Positions 46,103-58,041 of a stretch of DNA of 64,000 bases are shown here, piece after piece. Both the position numbers and the translations under genes were made by a program. Position 1 is the first letter of the stretch. Every line of letters begins with the position of its first letter. The stretch spans positions 21,700,946 through 21,764,945 of the forward strand of contig NC_079891.1 in the NCBI RefSeq assembly GCF_024868665.1, written 5' to 3'. This DNA comes from Triplophysa rosa. Its lineage: Eukaryota > Chordata > Actinopteri > Cypriniformes > Nemacheilidae. The notes beneath the pieces were generated by a model. That model was not told where the DNA came from and did no database searches. It was given only the letters and a program-made list of their open reading frames with translations.

Positions 46103-46414
46103 TTAAAGTTCACCCAAAAAGTTCACCCAAAAAATGTAAATTCTTTTGTTTTTTACACAGCCTTATATCATTCCAAACCTGTATGACTTTCTTTCTTCTG
46201 CACAACGCAGAAGAAGATATTTTGAACAACGTTGGTAACCAAACAACATTGCACCCCATTGACTATTATATTATGGACACAAAACCACAGAGACATTTCT
46301 CAAAATATATTCTTTTGTGTTCCACAGAAGAAATTGTTGTATACAGGTTTGGAATGACATGAGGGTGAATAAATGATGACAGAATTTTTAATGTTGTGTG
46401 CACTGTCCCTTTAA
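46103..46414. mobile_element. Angel-like MITE
   Basis: Starts TTAAAGTTCACCCAAAAAGT with GTTCACCCAAAAA repeated twice (13-bp duplication at the end). Ends TGTGTGCACTGTCCCTTTAA. The inner palindrome is CGTTGGTAACCAAACAAC with partner words. Confidence 0.85.
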
Positions 46415-47961
46415 GGACAAAGCTATGTTACAAGTGATAATATTTCTTGCATCAGCACTGGATCGTTTCACTGTTTACCTCTGTGAAATTGCTTAAATAT
46501 TTTCGTCTTCATTTCTTACAATCTTAAATAATTTGTTCTCCAAAAAGCGTAGTCACTGTGTCACGCTTGTGTCAGTTTAACACTAAAGTATCACCCGGTC
46601 GGCACCGCTTAAGTCATAAAGAAGAGTTAACAAGCCCTCGCTCAGAGTGGGCGGAGTTTGCGTCTGTGTGTGCGCCTGGTTTTATCAGTTTTTTTTCAAC
46701 TTTACAGTCAAACAATAAGACAGGTGACCACGCACACGTATTAAACCCGGCACATTAAACACGTTCTTACCCAACTTTTCAAACCAGTCAAGCGGGATCA
46801 TCCAAAGTATCTGAACTCATTTTGGCCTAACACACTCCTGCTCTCTCTCTCACACACACGCTGAGTAATTTCAGCTGTGAATGACTCTCGTCCAGGTTAA
46901 AGCTATCTGGGCTCATTACACAGAGGGTCGATTTGGATCCTTGAATCATTCAAACTCAATTCAATCACGGAGAGAATCGATTCATGTAGGAGATGAGGCG
47001 GTTTGCGATAGGCTTTAAAGGCACGGCTGTTTTTGGAGCCGTGGAGCTTCAAGGTGACACTGCTGTGATAGAATTTGAAGAAAGAGGTTTGAGCAAACAG
47101 AAGCAGTGATTACAGGCCACACTGACAGCATAATGATCACAATGAATGTCTTCAACTCAGCCGGAATATTCAGAGAGTGTTTTTGCTTGGTTGGTAATGG
47201 TATTCTTTGAATGCTGTCTGTTCACTCAGTAGGGTACAAGCTTAAAATTAGGCTACTATAAGTGTGTCTGTGCAACAAATATTTGTTTGGAATCAGGAAG
47301 TTTTCTGGTGGAGCGATTGTTATAGAGGATTTCATGTGTGTGGGTGTGGATCTACTTAACTGTCAAGCTGCATGTTAGAGGGTTATATTTTGGTTTACTA
47401 CTCTTGTTCGTAATATATCGGACTGTATTTCGACATATTGCCGCTGTCATTCCTAAACCTTGGATGTCCAAATTTGCAGTTTTTCAGGGAATGGCAAAGA
47501 CAATGTACTTTTTAAATGATTAAATACTGTTACAAGCGCAATTTAATACTTTTTATTGGTTGGCAAAACCCAGTGACAAACATAAAGGGTGACTAATAAA
47601 AACGATTTTTGATAAAAATCACGAAATATGGAGATATGAGGTTTATAAATGTTATTTATGTGGGCTTTGGCACCCATGTAAGAATTAAGAGACCTCACTA
47701 AACATAAAATTGAGTCGTACTGACATACCTGCAAGTGTTGTTCTTTGTTTATTACATTTTTTTGTCAGTAATCCGAAATTGATTTTTTTGTCAGAAAGTG
47801 TGCCACGCTCAGTAAATTTACAAATCATTCTAATAATATATTTATACACTTGAGGTATAAATGTATTTGTGTTTAGCTTTGTGCAGAACTAAATGTGACA
47901 TTTAATGAACATGTTTTATGAACATGGTACCAGAATGTGAACACCTGAAATTTTTTATATT
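46415..47961 (+). other. dab2ip intron, no gene recognised
   Basis: Unique AT-rich sequence. No exon with supportable splice sites. Confidence 0.5.
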
Positions 47962-48220
47962 TTAAAGCTGCAATCTGTAACTTTTTTGGTTAAAAATCAG
48001 TTATTGAGAAAGTAAATTAAACAATGTTTTCCCTTAACTCAGTTGGTAAAAGTAAACTTATAACCACAGTAACAGTTGTCAGGTACGATATCACTGTTTG
48101 ACGTAATTTTACTTGTAATGATAACCATGTAAAGATAAGTACATATAGTAACCTGCAATCTCATGTTTTAAACAGAGATGTCGAAAACGTCAAAATGGCA
48201 AAACGTTTGCAGCTTCAATT
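47962..48220. mobile_element. MITE with AAAGCTGCAA ends
   Basis: Left TTAAAGCTGCAATCTGTAAC; right AAACGTTTGCAGCTTCAATT. Short inverted ends and AT-rich interior. Noncoding. Confidence 0.65.
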
Positions 48221-48514
48221 TTAGTTGAGCAGAATTGTGTGTTCACAAAAGTTTTTTTTATTAAGTTTTATTAACTTGCATGTGAATTTGTATTGAACTT
48301 CGGTCAATAAAAAGAACGTTTGGCCAATGAATTCTGAATTTCAACATTAGTTAAGTGTCATTTTGAGAAGTGTGACAAGGAATGGCATGGGTTAGATACA
48401 TATGCAAATCGAACATAAATGAAACAGACTTGTGATCCATGTTATCGGCAGCTCTTGTTTGGGTTCAGCTGGCTGATAGCTTATCAGCTTATACATGACA
48501 GAAGATGACGGCAC

Positions 48515-49002
48515 TTTAAAGGAAAAGTTCACCTCAAAATCAAAATTGTGTTATTTTTTACTCACCCGCTAGAATACTTTATGTGCGAAAAACAAACCAA
48601 AATAACGAGTTTAATCGATATATTCTCCTCTGTCTTGTCAGTCTATGGTGCACATTCACGAGAGCACTTCGATGCATGCCCATTCGGTTTGTGACAGGGG
48701 AGTATGACGGGAGAATATTTTGGTTTGTTTTTTGCACATAAAGTATTCTCGATTCTTCAAAAAAATTCAGTTGAGCCACTATGAGCGGATGGACCAATTT
48801 AACGATGTCTTTAGTACTTTTCTGGACCTTGACAACAACTATAACCATGATGTCTATGAGGAGGCCTTGAAATCTTTCGGATGTCGCTAAAATATCTTTA
48901 TTTGTGTTCCGAAGACGCCGAGAGGTCTTAAAACATGTTGTACGTCATGTGGGTGAGTAAAAAATAACACAATTTTGATTTCGAGGTGAACTTTTCCTTT
49001 AA
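48515..49002. mobile_element. 488-bp MITE with long inverted ends
   Basis: Left TTTAAAGGAAAAGTTCACCT then CAAAATCAAAATTGTGTTAT and TTTTTTACTCACCC. The right end is the near-perfect complement (GGGTGAGTAAAAAATAACAC ... GGTGAACTTTTCCTTTAAA). Arms of about 55 bp. The core between 48580 and 48760 has a second nested inverted repeat (ACTTTATGTGCGAAAAACAA against TTTTTTGCACATAAAGTATT). Confidence 0.9.
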
Positions 49003-50295
49003 ATCTAAATGTTCAAATACTCAGCGAGGTAATGACATCTCCATGAGCTCACCTGAGCTCAAGCCGGTTACACAACCCCACACAATGGACAAACGCACAC
49101 AATAACCCCGTTTCAGCATGTTTTTAAAAACACACATAGGATCTTCAGAGCAAATTGAAGTCTGTTTATTTAGAGTCATACAGCCAGTTGCATTGTGTGT
49201 TTGTGGAATATTTTCTTTCTCTCTCTGTCCCTAGCTCTCCCTTCCTTCCTCCCTCACCCCCTTCTGTTCATATCTGACAAAACAGCATTACATCACCAGT
49301 GTACCAGCTGCTAAAGGGACAACCTGTAGCACACACGCTGACACAGCTGTGTGAGGTTGTGGCGTCCACTGTTCTGTGAACAGTACAAACCCAACTCTCC
49401 CACAGCTAATGTTCTTTGCTATGCTATGCTTTCTAATATCTCTGGTTAGGAAACACATGGGATGATGATTACGGAGTGAGCTTAGCTGTGACTGACAGTT
49501 GCTCGCAGCTGTGCGTTTCACATGTTTACTTTACATTATCTCATAGGAATGCTATGTCAGGAGATTATGGTGAAGGTTGTCCTGTACTGCTGGTGTGAGA
49601 CTAGAATCATAGTTTTCATACATTAGCTATGACTGAAGTTGTTGGCTGCAAAGCTGTTTTTAGATCGGTTTGCTTTGTGGTGCTTTGTTGGAACCTGGAG
49701 TGCCCATTAATTCTAATCCTGCTTGCGACATTTTACATTTCTTCACATTTCTTTGGTTAAACGACTCGTTCTGATTTTTTTGTCCTTATTTGCCCTTTAT
49801 CTACCACGCTTATATGTTAAAAAGCTGAACAGTTATCCCAATGTAATACTGCTTTTTTTGCTGAAAAGGCAAGTCTAGACTAGAACTCATTTTTTATTGG
49901 TTCAAGATAAGGTTTATGGTGGTGTCAACCAAATAATGGTCATGCAGAATGGTCATTTGTTGTAGCTGGTTAACTCAGGGAGGCTTGCTGGGTATCAAAG
50001 TTGTAAATTCTGGTCTTTCCAACAGGATTAGCATTGTGAATATGTTTTGTGGACGTGTACCCCAAAATGACTTGTGTCCGACTCCGAATGTTGTACAATT
50101 TATTTATTTATTTTGCTGAGAATTGGGGAAATGCAGTTGTATGTAGTGGGGAAGTACTCAATCACAAGTACTCTCAATTGTCAGAAACTGGAGTATATAT
50201 TGTCAAATTGTGCAAAGGTTATGTCAAAAGTTGATTTAATAAAAATGTGTGATTTTTATATTGTGCACAGATTGCTTGTGTGTGTGTACTGGTTG
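49003..50295 (+). other. dab2ip intron, no gene recognised
   Basis: A - strand frame at 49288-49521 has no features. Nothing else recognised. Confidence 0.5.
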
Positions 50296-50610
50296 TTAAA
50301 GTGATAGTTCACCCAAAAATAAATGTTCTGTCATCATTTACTCACCCTCTTGTCATTTCAAACCTGTATGACTTTCTTTCTTCTGCAGAACACAAAAGAA
50401 GATATTTTGTTGTTAACTGGCACCCATTCACTTGCATTGGTTTTGTGTCCATACAGTAGAAGTGAATGGGAGTCAGTGCTGTTTGGTAACCAACTTTCTT
50501 CTAAATATCTTCTTTTGTGTTCTGCGGAAGAAAGAAAGTCATACAGGTTTGACAAGTAAGGTGAGTAAATGATGACAGAATTTTCATTTTTGGGTGAACT
50601 ATCACTTTAA
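50296..50610. mobile_element. Angel-like MITE, best preserved copy
   Basis: Left TTAAAGTGATAGTTCACCCA, then CTGTCATCATTTACTCACCC. Right GGTGAGTAAATGATGACAGA and GGGTGAACTATCACTTTAA. The two halves pair over most of their length. TTAA at both edges. Confidence 0.92.
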
Positions 50611-51260
50611 GAGGTTTGGTATTGTTAAACATATAAACATAATAAATCAACATAATCCAACCACAGCAACAACCGATCAAGATTAGCCTAAAAAGTCAAA
50701 ACAGAAAATGTGAGAGGATACCAAAGGAAGAGAGAGTGACAGAAAAGGAAAGAGAGAGTGAGGAAGACGTGAAAGACAGGAAGAGGAGAACAAGCAAGGT
50801 GAAAGGACAGCAGAAATAACAGTGATTTAACAGACATGGAAAAACCTAAAGCAGAAAAATCAAAGAAGAGACTGTGGTCAGTATTTTTTGTCATTTGCTT
50901 TGAGGCAATTACTTGATATTTTAGGGCTTTGTGTTGTATGTTCTGGAATGTCTGAGTTGTCTGCAACCCTAATGTGCAAAAACACCAATTTCCTTTGCTA
51001 TGCTTCCCCGGACACACTTCACACGCACACACACAAACACACACACACAGTCTGAGAGTCTGCAAAGATTTATTGGAAGGTTTTTAAGTGTTGACAATAT
51101 TGCTGAAGTGTATTAAGTAGTACTTGAAGCATCAAAATGAACAATACAAAATGATACAAAATAGATTAGGTGCCAGAAACATGAATATACTGCAAGTTTG
51201 CCCTAATGTGAGGGAACTGAAATCTTACTGCAATAGTGTAAACTACGGTATTGTGAAGAA
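50611..51260 (+). other. dab2ip intron, nothing recognised
   Basis: GA-rich patch at 50725-50800 and a CA run at 51021-51050. No exon recognised. Confidence 0.5.
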
Positions 51261-51990
51261 CAGGGGCGATTCTAGGTTTTCAATATTAGGGGCAGCCTCC
51301 AATGAGGATATATATATATATATAGCCACACTCTAAGCACCACGTACTGTATACATTACTAAAATAAATAATTAAGAAAGAATATTCAGAAAAGCATAAA
51401 GACAAGTCATTGTTTTTCAAATGAATATCACATTAATCGGTCAATCTGCAACATTTATAATTCAAAGTGACAACAACAGCCACAAATCCATATAATAAAT
51501 GTCACAATCAACTGCTGAATGATTATTTAGTAGGAATAACCTGATATGTTTCCCTGCCATTCATTCTGATTAGTAGTGGTGGGCGATACTGTAAAATTTA
51601 GTATCAATCCGATACCAAGTAAATGCAGGGCCAGTATTGCCGATTTCGATACCGATACCAATACTTTTTACTTTTAAAAATCATTCACTTGAACTTACAT
51701 TTACTTTCCTGTAGATGAAATGTCATGATTTATCAGGTGAATGCATCATTAATATGCTAAATCTGAATACATTTTCATGACCACTAAAATATTTTGTGAT
51801 TTGTGCTCTTAATGTGCCTGTAGGCTAATTAATCATGTAGATGTTAAAACACTGGACATCATTTAAACCAAATAAATCTATTTATTTAGTTATTTATTCC
51901 TGTAATCGAATTTGCAAACTTGAACTTTGCACCAAATTATTACTGGAAAATAGTAACAATAACAGATTAACAGAACAGAAAAACGATATA

Positions 51991-52650
51991 CAGGTGCTGG
52001 TCATATAATTAGAATATCATCAAAAAGTTGATTTATTTCACTAATTCCATTCAAAAAGTGAAACTTGTATATTATATTCATTCATTACACACAGACTGAT
52101 ATATTTCAAATGTTTATTTCTTTTAATTTGATGATTATAACTGACAACTAATGAAAATCCCAAATTCAGTATCTCAGAAAATTAGAATATTACTTAAGAC
52201 CAATACAAAGAAAGGATTTTTAGAAATCTTGGCCAACTGAAAAGTATGAACATGAAAAGTATGAGCATGTACAGCACTCAATACTTAGTTGGGGCTCCTT
52301 TTGCCTGAATTACTGCAGCAATGCGGCGTGGCATGGAGTCGATCAGTCTGTGGCACTGCTCAGGTGTTATGAGAGGCCAGGTTGCTCTGATCGTGGCCTT
52401 CAGCTCTTCTGCATTGTTGGGTCTGGCATATCGCATCTTCCTCTTCACAATACCCCATAGATTTTCTATGGGGTTAAGGTCAGGAGAGTTTGCTGGCCAA
52501 TTAAGAACAGGGATACATGGTCCTTAAACCAGGTACTGGTAGCTTTGGAACTGTGTGCAGGTGCCAAGTCCTGTTGGAAAATGAAATCTGCATCTCCATA
52601 AAGTTGGTCAGCAGCAGGAAGCATGAACAGCACGTCATCATGAATGACAC
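51991..52650 (-). mobile_element. Tc1-like transposon, truncated
   Basis: Left end at the TA at 51989-51990 is CAGGTGCTGGTCATATAATT then AGAATATCATC. The interior encodes the transposase C-terminus on the - strand. The sequence stops matching near 52640, so the other end and the transposase N-terminus are lost. Confidence 0.85.
52278..52640 (-). pseudogene. Tc1-like transposase, C-terminal fragment
   Basis: Read on the - strand: NSPDLNPIENLWGIVKRKM, RYARPNNAEELKATIRATWP, LITPEQCHRLIDSMPRRIAA, VIQAKGAPTKY and stop. SPDLNPIENLW holds the last catalytic acid (E) of the DDE triad in Tc1 transposases. A frameshift occurs before NSPDLN, and the DNA-binding and first two catalytic residues are missing. 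Inactive. Confidence 0.88.
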
Positions 52651-53113
52651 ATTTCTGTGCGCAACAATATCATCATGATCGTTTTCTAAACTATGCCGTC
52701 ATTGGTGTGAAGTGCTTTCATTTTGCTGGAGGTAACGTAAACAACTAACGTTAGTTAACGAGGGGTGAACGCAGACACAACTTTTTTACAGTAGATGGGA
52801 AAGGGTCTTGTATCGCTCCCGCATCATATTAAGCTGCATTTATAACAAAGAATGGCAAAAAATCAGATGTCATGTTAATGCACACACCTTGTAACCTAAC
52901 TCTGCTTATGACGTTCACTCCAATGTGCTGCTGTGCTGTGAACTGAAGAATGCGCTAAATAACGCAGCCTAACGCCGTTTTCATAATAAGAGTTTTAAAG
53001 GGGACTCTTGTACAGATTACATTATTACTCACAATATTTTAGGGGGGCTAAGTTAGAACTTTAGGGGGGCTTTAGCTCCCCTAAAAGGCCCTAGCAACGC
53101 CACTGGTGAAGGA

Positions 53114-54110
53114 GCACAAAACTAATATTTATTTTGGTAAAACAGCATGTGTGGCCTACAGACTGAATACCACATCAAAACTCTTTAAACAGAATTAATG
53201 TGGCGGAGAACCGATGCAAATGATAACTGAGCATCTTGTTTCATCTCTGACACATTTACTTTTACTTTATGCACTACAACTGTTGACTAACTCAATATGC
53301 CAACGGTGTGAAATCAAAAATCCCTCTGTGTACTTTCTTAATGCATGCTCCTGGTCTTAACCTGAACGATTTGACCATGCATTTGTACAGTATATACCAC
53401 AGCGGCCTTCCCTATGTGCTGATGTGTGCAAGGCAATGCAACAGTTTAGCCAATAGTCAAATAAGTGTTAAACCCTCCCCCTCAACCACCTGTTGCATAA
53501 AACTTATACAAACGCACCTGTTGCATAAAACTTATACAAATGCAGAGATGGTGAAGTGGTAGTGGTGCAATTTCGTCCGTTTACCACACCAAGTGTGAAG
53601 GTAAGTTTGACTAAATAACTTGCTTATTAGAATTTGGCATATTACTTTTTATAATCCAGTCAGCTGCTGTTACATTTAAAGTCCCACCCTACTGGTATTT
53701 TTGTTCGACAACTAGCCAGACAAATATATTTGCAGGCCCAGCAAGGAGAAAATATTAGGAGCCTGCGTTGGTAAACAGACCTCCTGACAGCTGTTTGTGT
53801 GCTTGTGTTGTGCCGTCGTACTGTCTCAAAGAAATCTTTTGCCTTTTCAATACATTGACAGGTTAGTCTCTCTGGTTAGTGATTGTGCTTGTTTGTGTAT
53901 ATGTGTACTCGTGTGCATTATGCGGTCTTGGGGTTTTGCATGGCTGTGATGTCATTCAGTTCAGGGAATGTTTAATTAGAAAAGGGAACCATTGAACACT
54001 TTGCATACGCAAACAGTTCCTTTGGTGATAATGACTCATAGATATATTACGTACCTTAAGTACATTTAAACTTTTTTGATTGGAGAAAAACTTGTAATCC
54101 CTGAGAAACA
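53114..54110 (+). other. dab2ip intron, no gene recognised
   Basis: Contains the 28-bp tandem duplication at 53487-53542. No exon recognised. Confidence 0.5.
53487..53542 (+). repeat. Two-copy 28-bp tandem repeat
   Basis: The unit CACCTGTTGCATAAAACTTA + TACAAACG occurs at 53487-53514 and again at 53515-53542 with one mismatch (C/T). Confidence 0.95.
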
Positions 54111-54118
54111 TTAATAGT

Positions 54119-54923
54119 CAGGGATGCACATAAGTGGTGCGCAGGTGCGACCAAAATTAAAAATGCGCTCTGTAAATAAGTTTAGAACGCTCATTTGCGT
54201 ACTGACATGGTTGAAACCTTTTGATGCACAATCACTGTTTTAGACCGACTAAATGTAATACTGGATAAGATTTCCGTTTGTACGAATGCTGCCAAATCTA
54301 CTGATATCATGTCGTTTGTTCTCGGAGATAAACGGGACCTGGGTGTAAATGATGAAAAACGGAGTATTGGTAGCTCCGCCTTTGTTGGTTCTGCTTTCGT
54401 TACTATAGAAGCACGCGGCACGCGCAGCCTCTGTGAATGTCTGGAACTGCGCTGCGCTGCACGTCTACCAAAACACCGCTTCTCTTAAACTTTCTAGAAG
54501 GACAAGCTGTTTAAACTTGACACTTGCACGCAGCTTGTGTTTCTCTATGCTATACTCGATCCTAGCTCCGCACCGCAAGTCTCCATGTGCGTTCACAAGT
54601 GCACTTCCCAGCAACCTGCCAAAAACCAAAAAGGTTGTCGTTTTAGGTTTCAAAATTGGTGTTGAAAATTTATATTTACTAATGTAAAAAGAAAAACAAG
54701 AAGAAATACATTACCATTGTATTTTAAGTGTACTTTAAAGTAATATAAATATAGTATTATCCCACTTTATTATTTTGTTTGTTGTTCATTAAAAGTAACT
54801 ACTTTTTTACTTTTATTTTTAATAGGTAAATATAATTTGTCACACTATGTGCAATGTGAGCACCAAACCGAATCTCCAGGTGCTCTCTTGAGAACCAGAT
54901 AGAAAAACTTATGTGCACCCCTG
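54119..54923. mobile_element. 805-bp hAT-type element with perfect 8-bp duplication
   Basis: Left end CAGGGATGCACATAAGT; right end ACTTATGTGCACCCCTG, inverted with one mismatch in 17. TTAATAGT is present at 54111-54118 and 54924-54931. The interior is GC-richer (54360-54600) and shows no transposase. The perfect duplication suggests a fairly recent insertion. Confidence 0.95.
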
Positions 54924-54931
54924 TTAATAGT

Positions 54932-55900
54932 GCTTTTGACATGATCTCCTTTTACTGGTCTAAATACTGTTTCATTTTACATAAGGCTGATGGGGACTTT
55001 TGCAGTCATACTGTATCACCAGCATGCCTACTCATAAACCAAATATTATCAGATTTTCTGACAGAATAAATGGGAACACACCTGCAAAAAACTGACAAAC
55101 AAAAAATATGTCTCTACAGGACAGTAGCATCTGGTAATTTTGTGTGATGCTACATCCATGCCTACAGGTGTCAGTATTGAGTCCCATAACACTCTCCGGG
55201 TCTTCAGGGTTGCCAGGTCTGTAGTGTTCCAATGAAATTGTGCTGCTGTTTATGCGGGTTGATTATTTTTTATTCTGCAGGTTAAATGAATAGCTTTTGT
55301 TCATCGCCTGTCATTTTTAAGATACGATAACGTTATTTATGAAAACAAAGTGTGTTTATTATTACTACTATACAGTGGTGTTCAAGATAAATTATGTGTA
55401 ATGTATAATACTGATTGTAAAATATTTAATTTAGGTATTGGTGTGGCATATTTGGGGTTTTCCTATTTGGGCTGAGGTCATTGGTTTAGTTTTGAAAGAC
55501 CATATGGGTGTTTATTCATGCAGATCTGGCAACCCTGACTCTTGGTTTTCAAAAGATAAGAAATTTAAGCGAGCAAACAAAGATTTTTTCACCAACCTGT
55601 GTTCTGCTATGGATTCCTTAAATTATATAAAATTTAAGAAACCCATATGTTAAAATTCACACCTCAAACAAAGTGTTTAACTTTACAGCCAAGACACATA
55701 GACTCTGTGATTGTGTTATTTAATTTTTAAACCTACTTTATTGTTAAGTTTTGAGTTGGATGTGCAAAATGCGTATTTGTTTTCGATCATGAGCCTCATT
55801 CTGTAATCTCATTCCCACTCAGGAATGTCTTCTACAGGAAAACGTGGAAGCATTATGTCCCAGCCCACAGCTCAGGAAGTGTGTTTTCTGACCCTCTCTG
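54932..55900 (+). other. dab2ip intron, no gene recognised
   Basis: A + strand frame at 55438-55653 (71 codons) has no start context or family features that I can support. Confidence 0.45.
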
Positions 55901-56010
55901 TGTGTGCGTGCGTGCGTGCGTGTGTGTGTGTGTGTGTGTGCGTGCATGCGTGCATGCGTGCGTGCGTGCGTGCGGGTGGGTGGGTGGCTGCGTGCGTGCG
56001 TGCGTGCGTG
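55901..56010. repeat. (TGCG/TG)n low-complexity tract
   Basis: CGTGCGTGCGTG, GTGTGTGT and GGTGGGTGGGTGG units in tandem. Cysteine-valine-arginine frames through it are artefacts. Confidence 0.95.
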
Positions 56011-57925
56011 GTGACGGTTGGTCTTGTTTCTGTAAAAGTATTCTAAGACCAAACTCTCGGAAGGTTTTGATATGTGGTTGCTATAGGAACAGTCGAGGTG
56101 GGCGATTGTCTTTTATGACCACTGGGAAGGTAACTGTCAATCATGTTGTCGCAGAGGACAGCCAGGGAAACACGTTACAGCTCAGGGAGAGTGAGACAGA
56201 TATACAAGTGTTTGTGTGGGTGGGTGTTTTCAACATCTTTGTGAACATACGGCACCTTACAGTGTTCTGCAGATATTACATTATTATGCTCTTTCTTATT
56301 AGACAACAAAAAGTTTAAAAGCAAACATTAGAGCAAGGGATCTTGATCAATGTCTAAGCAACAAAACAATTACAGTTTTAATTTAGTTTGAAACCATGAT
56401 AACAATAAATTATATTACAATTTAGATGCAGAGTTTATTTTCTGTAATAAGCCTTACTCATACACAAACAGCAGCGGTTAAAATTAAGAGACCATTCCAA
56501 ATTTTCATTTAATCAGCATTTCTAGATGTATTGTGACTATTCCAGTTCAGTGTTTGTTGAATTTTAACAAAATCAAACCTCAGGAGTGACATAAAGTCAT
56601 CCAACAGCAATGTGAAAGACTGACAGCATGACAAGAGACACGAAAACTGATTTTTTAATAAATTCTCATTGCAGATGTTCAGATGGCCTGATGGGAAGCC
56701 GGTTGACTTGATCTGTACTCTGGTGTTTATAGATACATTTAGATATAAATACAAATGTATACCTTGAATGTTGGATTAAAGTGTCTGCCGAATGCTTAAA
56801 TGTAAATGTACATACATATGTTATTGATGCCTCAAGGGGAATTCTTGCGCAATAGCGGTAAAACAAATAGCCTTAACACATTGGATGTCATAACACAACA
56901 TTTGTTTTACTAATACATTCGTCTTTTTAGAGACTACATAGGGTTTGTACCGCAAAAAAAGTGTTCATGGTAAAAAAATCCAAAGAAATGGTGACCAGTT
57001 ATGACTGTCACACTACACATATCCTTAGTTATTCCTACACTTTAAAATCTTAAAGTTGTTAAAAACTTTGTTGTACAACTTCACCGTCAACATTCTGGAA
57101 GTCCAAACAAAACAACAGTTTAAATGTGGGAAATTGGGTGAAACTGTGCTTTAAAAACTCCTGTTCTTCCCACTGTGTGTGTGTGGGAAAATAAGTTCTG
57201 ACTGAAGACTTTGTTCTTGCAATGTTTTGTTGAGGGATCAGCGCGTGATAGTGAGATCAGAGCTAACCACTTAACGCAATCTGTTTCCAGATCTGTGTTT
57301 CTATCCTGAGACGTTTATTGCCGTCTGGTTTCATTTTCCCCAGCGTCTGAACACCAGGTTTTCTCCCGAAGGCCCGCGAGGAACGGTGACAGGATTTAGG
57401 AGCTCCGCATACTGATGGCACTGTGGAATAGAAGGTTGATGGTTTTATGAATGGGTTATTAGGACGCTTTTGACAGACAGCTCTCAGATGGTGACAGTGG
57501 AAGATCACTCGGTGAAAGGAGGGTGTTGGCATGATGATTGTTTCTGTGGTGTCTGTGAATCTGATTACATGCTGTGCGAGTCTCGCATTTCTCACGCTCG
57601 CCAAATACATTCTGTGAACGCTTGGAGGGTATGCTGGGATTTGTTTTGGTGATGAATTGATATTCTATGATTGAATGTTAGTGATGCTTTGAACATTATT
57701 TTCAGATTCTCAGGTTAACTTGTAATTTGCATTATAATGTACATACTACATGTCATGAAGTAGTGACCCTAACCTTGGGTGTGTTTAATATTAATGACTA
57801 TGTTACATAATATCCAGTGTAATACGAGTAAAAATAAAATATTCTGGTTTGGTGTACTTGAGCCTCATATAGGACAATGTTGTTTAGAAGTTCTTAAGTA
57901 AATGAAAAAACTATCTGTTTTGCAG
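56011..57925 (+). other. dab2ip intron, no gene recognised
   Basis: The short stretch TTAAAGTGTCTGCCGAATGCTTAAATGTAAATG near 56775-56810 is an L2 3'-end relic. The intron ends with AACTATCTGTTTTGCAG at 57925. Confidence 0.55.
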
Positions 57926-58041
57926 ATTCTCCACCTGAGAGAACAGGGCGGAGACGTAGCATGCCAGGCTCCGCCCCTGAGAAAGCCCCACCCACAATGG
58001 AGCCTTCTGTTGCTGCTGCTGCCACACCCTTCAGGGTCACG
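57926..58041 (+). CDS. dab2ip: dab2ip, common exon (serine/proline linker)
   Basis: 116 nt, acceptor TGTTTTGCAG, donor ACG|GTGAGT. Two bases complete the split codon (D with the 18177 or 45434 exon, Y with 16649), then SPPERTGRRRSMPGSAPEK, APPTMEPSVAAAATPFRVT. Human DAB2IP has SPQERPGSRRSLPGSLSEK and SMEPSAATPFRVT here. It leaves in phase 0. All N-terminal forms pass through this exon. The internal M of TMEPS corresponds to a conserved methionine. Confidence 0.95.

Larger units (their letters stand above)
51261..53105. mobile_element. Large hAT-type non-autonomous element
   Basis: Left end CAGGGGCGATTCTAGG; right end CCTAGCAACGCCACTG, inverted with three mismatches in 16. Flanks GTGAAGAA (51253-51260) and GTGAAGGA (53106-53113) make an 8-bp duplication with one difference. 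Sub-terminal GGGGGGCTAAGTTAGAACTT, GGGGGGCTTTAGCTCCCCTA are typical of this fish family. It contains a Tc1-like relic and, near 51569-51665, a GGTGGGCGATACTG-type hAT end from another element. No hAT transposase found. Confidence 0.85.

Noticed and set aside
54191..54687. Frames of 76 and 84 codons on both strands
   Set aside because: They lie wholly inside the non-autonomous hAT element at 54119-54923 and show no transposase motif.
55819..56318. Cys/Val/Arg-rich frames
   Set aside because: Low-complexity TGCG tract translated in several frames.
57263..57652. Opposed frames of 115 and 60 codons
   Set aside because: Intron sequence; neither frame shows splice borders or family residues, and they overlap each other.
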